A stretch of DNA of 39,178 nucleotides from an uncultured Oscillospiraceae bacterium (GTDB lineage: Bacteria > Bacillota > Clostridia > Oscillospirales > Oscillospiraceae): positions 63,033 to 102,210 of the forward strand of contig CAJUPW010000006.1 of the NCBI GenBank assembly GCA_910588635.1, written 5' to 3'. The notes beneath the pieces are model-generated. The model saw only the letters and a program-made list of their open reading frames with translations. It was not told where the DNA came from and did no database searches. The translations under genes were made by a program, and so were the position numbers. Positions 24,301 to 29,495 of the stretch are shown here, piece by piece (the stretch's first letter is position 1; each line of letters begins with the position of its first letter).

Positions 24301-24953
24301 GCGCTTCGCGCGCCGTCGGGGATTAGAAAGGTCACCTCAACCCACAGCTCCTCCTCGTTGTGGATGAGCACCGTAACCCCCGGGGTGTGAAGCCGGTCCG
24401 TGCTGCTTCCGTCCGCTTTGCCGCCGCCATAGTAGCCCAGCATGGGGCTGCGCCTCATGCGCGCGTCCATGGATTTACTTTTCCACTCGGTATAAAAAGC
24501 CTGAAAGCTGCCTTCCGTATAAGCGATGTCGCTTTCTGCGTAAAATACGTCGGTCACGCAGCCGCTGACCGGCTCGTAGACGATGTAGAAGTCCCCGTTC
24601 AGCAGGGCGGGGTCGATGCTGCCGGCTGGGAGAAGGTCCCCGTCCCCGTTTTTGATGTCGGCACAAGAGATATACCGGCCTCCGGTCCCGGCGTCCACGC
24701 CGCTGACCGAATTGCCGCTTTTGCTGACCAGCTTGACCAGCCGCCGGCTGCCGTTCAGCAGCGCCGCGCGGTTTTCTGCGGCCAGATAAATTTCCCGGGC
24801 CGCGTTGTCCAGCTCGGTAATCTTCAGGTAGTTCTTATAATGCGCCGCCGCCACGGCGGAAATGCCCAGCAGGATGACCAAAATGGCCACCGCGGCCAGC
24901 ATCTCCACCAGACTGAACCCGCCGTTTCGATTGTTGGAAGGTATTCTTTTCAT
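18348..24953 (-). CDS. Giant prepilin-like adhesin with GLUG-type repeats
   Basis: A protein of 2,201 residues with a class III (prepilin) signal. The leader MKRIPSNNRNGG is cut after Gly12, giving FSLVEMLAAVAILVILLGI with Glu17 at mature +5. After the helix and a pilin-like part (to about 120) come three clusters of GLUG-like motifs (about 470-600, 950-1150 and 1515-1680; for example GGLVGRNTGIIQDCG, GGLAGWNTGWIGTSYA). Such motifs form beta-helical surface domains. Linkers and about 300 C-terminal residues of Ig-like strands follow, and there is no LPXTG anchor. It is thus predicted to be assembled into the pilus, most likely at the tip. I chose ATG 24953 over 24968, which has no ribosome site. 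It is the first gene of the operon. A central part (about 19.6-20.7 kb) is clearly lower in GC. Confidence 0.88.
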   Translation of the reverse strand: MKRIPSNNRNGGFSLVEMLAAVAILVILLGISAVAAAHYKNYLKITELDNAAREIYLAAENRAALLNGSRRLVKLVSKSGNSVSGVDAGTGGRYISCADIKNGDGDLLPAGSIDPALLNGDFYIVYEPVSGCVTDVFYAESDIAYTEGSFQAFYTEWKSKSMDARMRRSPMLGYYGGGKADGSSTDRLHTPGVTVLIHNEEELWVEVTFLIPDGARSAAKAVTLEYNGKSIDLMGAVYNSRLREAADQNSNTYAWTLDSLKRDKNGEPFSFSNLTGLTGGLGGDFTVTASLEVTADGKRPARAEASDTDNSLFAGGSGGGAAKIMYLRHLQNLDSGFSKVADSFTRAEQQAGISCYSNETYKNFEAFKPIDNSNLKVYDGGQKEIRDLYVEAEGGAGLFAKTSQDTRLTGIRLVNASVKGTSAAGAVVGGAGSNTVLDDCWVYWEPTDTSSYTDLLGSNAEGGAYQYQIIGAAAGGLAGTLGENSLITNCLSATLISGSDFAGGLAGSAAASLTVSNSYADCYLTGKSSAGLVGDSSSVTLTNCYAAGFINMSGSAKAAGLCMGGGLKARASHVYSVMHPVGLTDQTEFWYLTQSQTTANNDAFTDTYYLNLSIPDQGIPQYGRPYDEMKDKSFVTAMGGAFAEKSSTDSHPYNLREDLQLTNYDFPGLKGLPHYGDWTAQFKEPSLVYYEKYSDGAYGFSGGNARTLVKSLEDGKTIRLDGYAVALLGTDLDGVRNDDGSLSAGAARSVTITYSYLDKAAKAIRTTPAQTVPRADWIRAEGKTEGDTVSKEYYLIPLPAAIPAEASADFYQYLGFTLAADCTPPISASGDYFYNPHFAETVNPVSAQDKPVQGWNETTISDYAGKLIAKNYRQADLRTPRHLYELSRNPEYYHSGNDYRFQQRLDLNYRTYTEYGGGSLAAETFRQDPIGRLAAPFLGTYNGSCHTIRNVAFQAETAVCAGLFGCSEGKLNSIVYHMPEVGLTAARRWDTLYLGSLVGWNDSGTVTNCAASGLKLDARSTYAPFYIGGLVGRNTGIIQDCGVEAPLLSVSGIGFGTSYAGGLAGWNTGWIGTSYAVARIDGETDQTSFVWTGGFVGLNGGTVANSYAAAHMNSSGVNAKASGFCGQSGASGSQSGACYLNMGNFTYRENSYTAAYKDGTAASGKTYAELSAETPVISGMKKLSGTGEYPYPTAVTDAAGNPVYPGVDWPKPIDLGEMGIYYWEKLEIGGEAYYSTSLLTVNPVEKAIVKHNTLSTARNDDGIVTEYGYGCYAADGVERAVTVTAGNINYFSGGQGGAFTQNRPQTDAEAAADQALQALMPGFTFHSYLSLDLDKAVGGLYPSATTGRPNGTLRLTQTGALSTVSVTFTLNPFFADAMSVTQLPRDWSCTAPTAAPGGKDNVYGVRAIEQLQFINWNGTTMNTKTVLTKDNCSQFPYLSGKEMTETYYWTQSHDIMGGSGKDKDGNDVYQTYTPIAEYYDATVGNQGSLNGWFGGVYDGDSYVIENVSIQGQESSCAGLFGVVYNGQLSNIVLYSSDGQGTVSSIAGNNTKDTDSCWYAIGALAGLAASDTASAVKNCAVAGYTIEVDVKLSNSSWGGAEIGGLVGISNMNLEGCTAVTSIQVSTGNVSSAFGNDNVRIGGLVGASQKSIESCYAGGSIQVGNSIKNVAGIYVGGIVGGSYFKPLDPAGGIRIGIVGTDTNKPLNQQQNTTNNELHNCYSYVSLPGKSGNIKSLYALGGTGEIVAAGTGSYNDAANHGICTITNSYYLDSVRPPDTSGIKTDVNGTPGVTALSYEELETGGVARLNSGVTGTQRRFSKVTTEITLPDGGSYSVPGKYSYPPSSRRELQGMDYPFPTILSRTDGGQPRNVHYGRWPLKGITRSEGSRPMELDLFVGGGTLEETLELTGDVAAGGVWTVRIEGENPIAELQALGGQTIQNGVLTFTDNRTRQLSVKIAATSPRANEGEVIDLSSVGGTTTLSVTYTEPGGTSYKRVFTVRVTAELKLKPAQAVLFTNGTVVLTPAVTNRLDEDLNGVLKLTNVRSGDTVQAKGANYDEGGVNTFSAIELTGGTAPTVAPEVISVTSLFTYNGRTYAAASAVLAEVLPVETRVVEGTDAGTYTVYFDFAVVGGRKVTEFKAALAQGQNQTGVELGEAESETSLRLTLAGPPEPARDIRLKISLKLDGQPHEFETTVTAPPAPDG

Positions 24954-25001
24954 GGATCGGAACCTCATACCAAATATTGTGGACGCAAACTTGATTGCAT
25001 A

Positions 25002-25051
25002 TCCTATTCGGATACCCGAAACATTTTATCACATCCGAATAGGACATACAA
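25002..25051 (-). promoter_or_regulatory. Pilus operon promoter with inverted-repeat operator
   Basis: On the minus strand, TTGTAT (25051-25046), a 17-base spacer and TAAAAT (25028-25023) form a good sigma-A promoter about 70 bases before the giant pilin gene. A perfect 12-bp inverted repeat, TCCTATTCGGAT (25002-25013) and ATCCGAATAGGA (25033-25044), brackets the -10 box. The right arm lies in the spacer and the left arm just past the likely start site. A protein bound there would block transcription. The adjacent XRE regulator is the obvious candidate. Confidence 0.75.
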
Positions 25052-25086
25052 TACCATTATAAAACTTTTCGGAGGGGGAAGCTGCC

Positions 25087-25428
25087 ATGCGGCTTGACTA
25101 TCAGGGGATCGGAATTCGCATCCGGCGTCTGCGGAAGGACAAGAACCTGACCCAGCAGATGCTGGCAGAGCTGTCTGATCTGGAGCCCTCCAACATCTCT
25201 CATATTGAGCGCGGCGCCACAAAGCTGAGCCTTCCCACTCTTGTCAGCATCGCCAACGCACTGGACGCCACGGTGGATGAGCTGCTGTGCGACAGCCTCA
25301 CCGCGTCCAAAAGCGTATACGAGCAGGAGGCCGCTCAGCTTTTGGCCGACTGCTCTCACCAGGAGCTGAAGATCATCACTGAGACCATGCGGGCGCTGAA
25401 GGCTAGCCTCCGCCAGAGCCAAGGCTAG
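25087..25428 (+). CDS. XRE-family transcriptional regulator
   Basis: A 113-residue DNA-binding protein. Residues 5-68 form a Cro/CI-type helix-turn-helix (IGIRIRRLRKDKNLTQQMLA, then LEPSNISHIERGATKLSLP and IANALDATVDELL). The rest is a short helical tail that may mediate dimer formation. The ATG at 25087 follows GGAGGGGG. It is divergent from the giant pilus operon, and the inverted repeat between them is a likely binding site, so it may repress the pilus genes and itself. There is no sensor domain. Its stop overlaps that of a convergent small gene. Confidence 0.93.
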   Translation: MRLDYQGIGIRIRRLRKDKNLTQQMLAELSDLEPSNISHIERGATKLSLPTLVSIANALDATVDELLCDSLTASKSVYEQEAAQLLADCSHQELKIITETMRALKASLRQSQG

Positions 25429-25700
25429 CTGGGGGAATTGGGCGTTCCCGGATAGCAGCAGATCCCCACCTCCAGGGCCAGGGGCTGGGTCAGATGAAAA
25501 TCGGCGTGCCGGCAGAACCAGCACTCCGGCGTCGTTTTCAGCGTCTCACTGTGCCGGACCGCGAAGCCGGGGCAGCACTGGCCGGGCCACACGCTCCGCC
25601 CGCCGAGAGGCATCTCAAAAAGCCGCCGCTCCGGGACGGCCGGCGGCGAGGTCCATTTGTCGCACGCCGCAGGAGAAACTGTCCTTTTTTTCAGCCCCAT
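25425..25700 (-). CDS. Small Cys-rich conserved-looking protein of unknown function
   Basis: A 91-residue protein with seven cysteines (CDKW, QCCPGF, CWFCRHADFH, ICCYP), suggesting one or two metal sites or disulfides. There is no signal peptide or membrane helix. It looks real because it has a strong ribosome site (AAGGAGAAGG) before ATG 25700 and a good promoter (TTGTTG, 17 bases, TACAAT) on the minus strand. It is convergent with the XRE gene and the two stop codons share the sequence CTAG. I do not recognise a named family. Zinc- or iron-binding is a guess from the CxxC-His pattern. Confidence 0.68.
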   Translation of the reverse strand: MGLKKRTVSPAACDKWTSPPAVPERRLFEMPLGGRSVWPGQCCPGFAVRHSETLKTTPECWFCRHADFHLTQPLALEVGICCYPGTPNSPS

Positions 25701-25747
25701 GGTCCTTCTCCTTCCGTTCAATCCGCTCCTCAGCGGTTTTTGTTGTA

Positions 25748-25776
25748 ATTGTATCAAAACATTTGGCTCCCAACAA
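25748..25776 (-). promoter_or_regulatory. Promoter of the Cys-rich small gene
   Basis: On the minus strand, TTGTTG (25776-25771), a 17-base spacer and TACAAT (25753-25748). A small GC-rich hairpin (CCGCT-GAGG-AGCGG) lies in the leader between it and the gene. Confidence 0.6.
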
Positions 25777-25783
25777 CCGCCTT

Positions 25784-25815
25784 TGCGCGAAACGTCGTTT
25801 TTCCTGCGTGAAACG
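25784..25815 (+). promoter_or_regulatory. 21-bp-phased direct repeat, candidate LytTR regulator site
   Basis: TGCGCGAAACG (25784-25794) and TGCGTGAAACG (25805-25815) match at 10 of 11 positions and are exactly 21 bases apart start to start, about two helical turns. They end 4 bases before the -35 box of the sensor kinase promoter. LytTR-domain regulators typically bind two direct repeats with this phasing, so autoregulation by the downstream response regulator is likely. Confidence 0.6.
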
Positions 25816-25819
25816 ACAC

Positions 25820-25847
25820 TTGTCCTTCGGAAGAGTTATGCTATAAT
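25820..25847 (+). promoter_or_regulatory. Promoter of the kinase-regulator operon
   Basis: TTGTCC (25820-25825), a 16-base spacer and a perfect TATAAT (25842-25847). The gene starts 30 bases later, after a GAAGGAGAA ribosome site. Confidence 0.72.
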
Positions 25848-25877
25848 GAAAAAAATACGGTTGAAGGAGAATTTTAC

Positions 25878-27923
25878 ATGGACAGCTTGGCCTTTTGCAC
25901 TTATCTCGGCGCTGCGATTCCGCCGGTATCCTTTCTGCTGATCCTGTGGTGCCTGCTGGCCCCCAAGTACTCCCGCCGCGTGACTCTGGCCGCTGCGCTG
26001 GGGTTTTTCGCGGTGGAGGGGATCGCGTTGTCCGTCCTGTTTCTCCTGGGCTGCAGCCTGGAGTTTGTGATCGGGCTTCTGCCCGTGATTCTTTATCTCC
26101 CGGCCATCCTGTGCTTCCACCTGTTGTCGGAGAAGCACATTTATTTTACCGCCCTGGCCTGGCTGCTGGCCCTGTTGTGCGACCAGTCCCTGGCCATCCT
26201 GCGCAAGCTGCTGATCTACCTTGTGAGCTTGCGCCTTCACGGCGCCGCCCTCCAGGTTGTCCCTGCCGTTTTGCTCTTGCTGGCGGCGGCCCTCCTGCTG
26301 CTGCTGGTGTTCCGATTCCTCCGCCGGCCCTTCCACGCCTATACCCAGGAACAGATCAGCGACCGGCCTACTCTCCTTCTTCTTCCGGCGGCGCTGCTCA
26401 CACTTTACTCCTATTTTTTGTCCAGCACCATTGATGTCACCGCAACCCTCCTGCTGTTTCTCACCACTCTGGCGGCTCTTCTGGTGCTGGCCCAGATCAT
26501 CGTCTCCCTGAACTCGGAGCGTCAGGTGCGGGAGGCCAGACGGCAGATGGAGGCCCTCAGCCTGGACTATGAGCTGCTGCAGAAGAAGCTGGAGCTGGGC
26601 CGGGGGTATCGCCACGATATGCGCCACCACATTGCCGCCCTCGCTGCCCTCCTGCAGCAGGAGGACAACGAGGGCGCCCGCGAATATTTGGCCGAGTGGC
26701 AGGGTCAGCTTACCGCCGTTGAGGCGGAGACCTGGTGCCGCAATTCCGCTGTCAACGGAGTACTGTCCGCCTACCTGGCCCAGGCCCGGGACGTGGGGTG
26801 TGAGCTGGAGGTGGACGTCGCCTTGCCCGAGGCTCTCCCATTTGACAATATGGACCTGTGCGTGGTCCTGGCCAACGCTCTGGAAAACGCCCTCCACGCC
26901 TGTGAAAAGCTTCCGGAGGAGACCCGGCATATCAGGCTCTCCGCCGCCCTCACCGATCAGCGGCGGTTCGCTGTCTGCGTAGAGAACCCCTGTCCCACCC
27001 CTCTGACCTTTGATGAAAAGGGCTTCCCCATTGTTCCCCGCCGGGAGGGGCATGGACAGGGCCTGAAGAGCATCGCGGCAGTGGCGGAAAAGTACTGCGG
27101 CGTGTTTCAGTGCGGCTGCGGCGACGGTCTGTTTACCCTCCGGGTGGTCCTTTTAAGCAGCGTACCCCGCCCCCGTTCCTTCCGCCGCGCGGAGATGGTG
27201 TTCGCGGGGGCCCTCATGTGTGTTCTCCTCCTCAACAGCACCCCATCCCTGGCGCAAGCCCTGGAGAGTATCCCCGCCCTTGGCCCCGCCATCCGGGTGG
27301 TGGACCTGCGGAGCTATTCCTGGAGTTGGGGAGATACCGGCGTCTCCGTCCAGGAGCCGGCGCTGGAGGGCTCCGGCTCCGCCGTGGCCCAGCTGGAAGC
27401 GCAGAAGGAGGACTTTATCAGCCAGATGGAGGAGAAGTTCTCCTGGTACGCCTCCCGGAAGTATCAGGGCTACGTGGCGGAGGATATCTCCTATGATCTG
27501 GTCCGGGACGACGGGGCGCTGCTTATTCTCCGCTTCTACGCCACCATCAATGTGGGAGGCTCGGTGGACTTCACTCGTTATTTCGTTCTGGACCAGGAAA
27601 CCGGCCGGATTCTGGAGCTGTCTGATCTCTTTTTGCCGGACAGCAACTATATTTTCCCAATCAGCCGTGAAATTCAGGCGCAGATGGCCGAGCAGATTAA
27701 CGCGGGCGAGGGCATGTACTATCTCTCCGGCGGCATGTGGGCCGAAGAGGACTGTTTCAAGTCCATTGAGCCTGACCAAAACTTCTATATCAATGACGAC
27801 GGGAAACTGGTCATCGTCTTTGACGAATATTCCGTGGCCCCTGGCAGCATGGGAACACCGGAGTTCGTCATCCCCACGGGGCTTCTGGGCGGCCTGCTGG
27901 CACAGCCGTCCGTTCTGACGTAA
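25878..27923 (+). CDS. Sensor histidine kinase with C-terminal RsiV-like (DUF3298) domain
   Basis: A 681-residue membrane kinase of unusual layout. Residues 1-210 form about six membrane helices. A short coiled-coil leads to the phospho-acceptor box YRHDMRHH with His246. Then comes a GHKL ATPase domain with N box VVLANALENALHAC (about 331-344) and G box GHGQGLKSI (from 391), as in AgrC/LytS-type kinases. A further membrane helix (about 437-455) leads to an outside domain of 225 residues. Its last part (YFVLDQETGRILELSDLF, then NFYINDDGKLVIVFDEY and APGSMG) matches DUF3298, the domain by which the anti-sigma factor RsiV binds lysozyme. No stop or frameshift separates the parts. It pairs with the LytTR regulator 13 bases downstream. 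Confidence 0.85.
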   Translation: MDSLAFCTYLGAAIPPVSFLLILWCLLAPKYSRRVTLAAALGFFAVEGIALSVLFLLGCSLEFVIGLLPVILYLPAILCFHLLSEKHIYFTALAWLLALLCDQSLAILRKLLIYLVSLRLHGAALQVVPAVLLLLAAALLLLLVFRFLRRPFHAYTQEQISDRPTLLLLPAALLTLYSYFLSSTIDVTATLLLFLTTLAALLVLAQIIVSLNSERQVREARRQMEALSLDYELLQKKLELGRGYRHDMRHHIAALAALLQQEDNEGAREYLAEWQGQLTAVEAETWCRNSAVNGVLSAYLAQARDVGCELEVDVALPEALPFDNMDLCVVLANALENALHACEKLPEETRHIRLSAALTDQRRFAVCVENPCPTPLTFDEKGFPIVPRREGHGQGLKSIAAVAEKYCGVFQCGCGDGLFTLRVVLLSSVPRPRSFRRAEMVFAGALMCVLLLNSTPSLAQALESIPALGPAIRVVDLRSYSWSWGDTGVSVQEPALEGSGSAVAQLEAQKEDFISQMEEKFSWYASRKYQGYVAEDISYDLVRDDGALLILRFYATINVGGSVDFTRYFVLDQETGRILELSDLFLPDSNYIFPISREIQAQMAEQINAGEGMYYLSGGMWAEEDCFKSIEPDQNFYINDDGKLVIVFDEYSVAPGSMGTPEFVIPTGLLGGLLAQPSVLT

Positions 27924-27936
27924 GGAGGCTGATTTT

Positions 27937-28653
27937 TTGCTGACGCTCTGTATTTGCGACGACAATCAACAGGACATTGCCCGAATTCTGGATATGACCA
28001 GGCGCTTCGCGAGGGAGCATCCGGAGTTTTCCTTACGCCCGCAAACCTTCTCCTCCCCCCTCGACCTGCTGGAGCACTTGGAGGGACGGGGCGGCTTTGA
28101 TCTCTATCTGCTGGATATCCTCATGCCCCGCCTGAAGGGGCTGGAGCTGGCGGAGCGTATCCGGGACCTGGACAAAAAGGCGGAGTTGATCTTTCTGACC
28201 TCTTCCCGGGAGTATGCCCTGGACGCCTTTGAGGTGGAGGCCTGCGGCTATCTGCTCAAGCCCGTGGACTGGGAGAAGTTTCAGCATATCCTGCTTTCCG
28301 CCGTCCGGCGGCTGGAGGAGCCGGGCTCCCCCTTCATCCTGCTGAAGGTCAAGGAGGGACTGCGGAAGATATTTTTCCAGGAGCTGGTCATGGTGGAGAG
28401 CTTCAACCACAGCCGGGTCTGTACCCTGACAGACGGCTCAAAGGCGGTCACGACGGATACTCTGGCCTCCTTACTGAGGCTGCTGTCCGCCGATTCCCGC
28501 TTTTTCTCCCCTCACCGGGCCTATATCATCAATCTGGAACACGTCACCGCCCTGAATGCCTCCCACGTGCTGATGACCACCGGCCAGCGTGTCCCTGTGG
28601 CCCGGACCAGTTTGTCCTCCCTGAAAAAAGCCTATGTCGATTATATCTTTTAA
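27937..28653 (+). CDS. LytTR-family response regulator
   Basis: A 238-residue regulator of the AgrA/LytR type. The receiver domain (1-120) has the acidic pair CDDN, the phospho-acceptor Asp60 in LLDILMP, a Thr switch in LIFLTSS and the conserved Lys in YLLKPV. The C-terminal LytTR DNA-binding domain (about 137-236) includes ELVMVESFNHSRVCTL and FFSPHRAYIINLEHV. The start is TTG 27937, with AAGGAGG 8 bases upstream, giving MLTLCICDDN. It is transcribed with the kinase. The phased direct repeat before the kinase promoter is its most likely target in the window. Confidence 0.92.
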   Translation: MLTLCICDDNQQDIARILDMTRRFAREHPEFSLRPQTFSSPLDLLEHLEGRGGFDLYLLDILMPRLKGLELAERIRDLDKKAELIFLTSSREYALDAFEVEACGYLLKPVDWEKFQHILLSAVRRLEEPGSPFILLKVKEGLRKIFFQELVMVESFNHSRVCTLTDGSKAVTTDTLASLLRLLSADSRFFSPHRAYIINLEHVTALNASHVLMTTGQRVPVARTSLSSLKKAYVDYIF

Positions 28654-28673
28654 CGCGGCTTTTCCGGAGCTTT

Positions 28674-29079
28674 TCAGTTGGTCAATATGAATACCGTTCG
28701 AGAATGTGCCGCAGGAATTGTCAACCGCATAACAGTTTTGGAGGCGCAAGAAGTATTTGGGGCATCGTTGAGTATATACCGCATCGCGACGGTCATCTGA
28801 AGGTACGCGCAGTAAAATTCCAGCGGGTTGTATCGGAGAATCCAGGAGTGCCCCGGGTCGCGCCACTGGACCTGGTAGAGCAGGAACTCGCTGGGAATGT
28901 CTGCGTATGCCCCAATGGGGGGGAGAGAATGTCGGATTAAATTCTTTTTCCGGCGTTACATACAGAATTCGATCTTCCATGTGGCAGCAGAGGGTGTCTC
29001 CTGCCTGTAAGGACAGACGCTCGACAATATGTTTTGGCAGTCGGAACAAGCCGTTTTCATGCAAAGCGGTTTTGAACAT
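28674..29079 (-). pseudogene. AbrB-like gene broken by a frameshift at a C7 tract
   Basis: From ATG 29079 (GGGAGAA upstream) the first 50 codons encode a SpoVT/AbrB-type swapped-hairpin domain (GLFRLPKHIVERLSLQAGD). The frame then meets seven consecutive C residues (minus strand, 28923-28917). Removing one C joins it to a second open frame beginning PIGAYADIPSEFLLYQVQW and ending at TGA 28674, for a product of 134 residues. The span is 406 bases, exactly one base too long for a single frame. The second half is not recognised. A true pseudogene, phase variation in the C tract, or a sequencing error would all fit. Confidence 0.55.
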
Positions 29080-29416
29080 AGCGGTGTTCTCCCGATTCAG
29101 ATACTTGTCCGTAGACGTTCCGCCCTATCCGAAAAGGCGCCTGACTGGTGTAGAACAAGGGGGAACGTTGGTGACAGCATGAAGATCATGGGCGTAAAAG
29201 CGGCAAAAATGCAGCTGAAATATGTCGGATTGGAAGGAACTGCATTTTTTTGAGTATAAAAGCCGAGCTTTTCGGTGAAGACATTCGAAAAGTGGGGTTT
29301 TGTTGTGTTGCCAGAGGCGCATAAAAGCGCAAAGAGAATCGAAGTTAGCATACCATAAAGAGACAGTTTTACAGCTATTCGAAAGAATGTATCCATCATA
29401 TTCTCATCAGTCCACT
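29080..29416. other. Non-coding stretch with a terminator-like hairpin
   Basis: No convincing gene is seen between the broken AbrB-like gene and the chemotaxis gene promoter. AAAAATGCAG (29205-29214) pairs with CTGCATTTTT (29240-29249), followed by further Ts to 29251. This is a long-loop, nearly symmetric terminator-like hairpin that could work on either strand. A 99-codon hydrophobic minus-strand frame (29097-29396) lacks a ribosome site and is not called. GC content is lower here than in the pilus region. Confidence 0.4.
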
Positions 29417-29443
29417 TATTAAACAGAGGAAATTTTCCGATAT
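29417..29443 (+). promoter_or_regulatory. Sigma-28 (SigD)-like promoter of the chemotaxis gene
   Basis: TCCGATAT at 29436-29443 matches 7 of 8 bases of the SigD -10 element GCCGATAT. At the standard 15-base spacing the -35 is TATT (29417-29420), a weak match to TAAA; a perfect TAAA (29420-29423) is 3 bases too close. The start codon follows 52 bases later, with AGAGGAGA as ribosome site. Confidence 0.5.
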
Positions 29444-29495
29444 ACTCTTGTAGCTGTCAACAGCGGTTAATGAAGTAAAAGAGGAGATTGTAAAG

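Noticed and set aside
29097..29396. Hydrophobic minus-strand frame of 99 codons
   Set aside because: It has one possible membrane helix but no good ribosome site, no recognisable family and a terminator-like hairpin inside.
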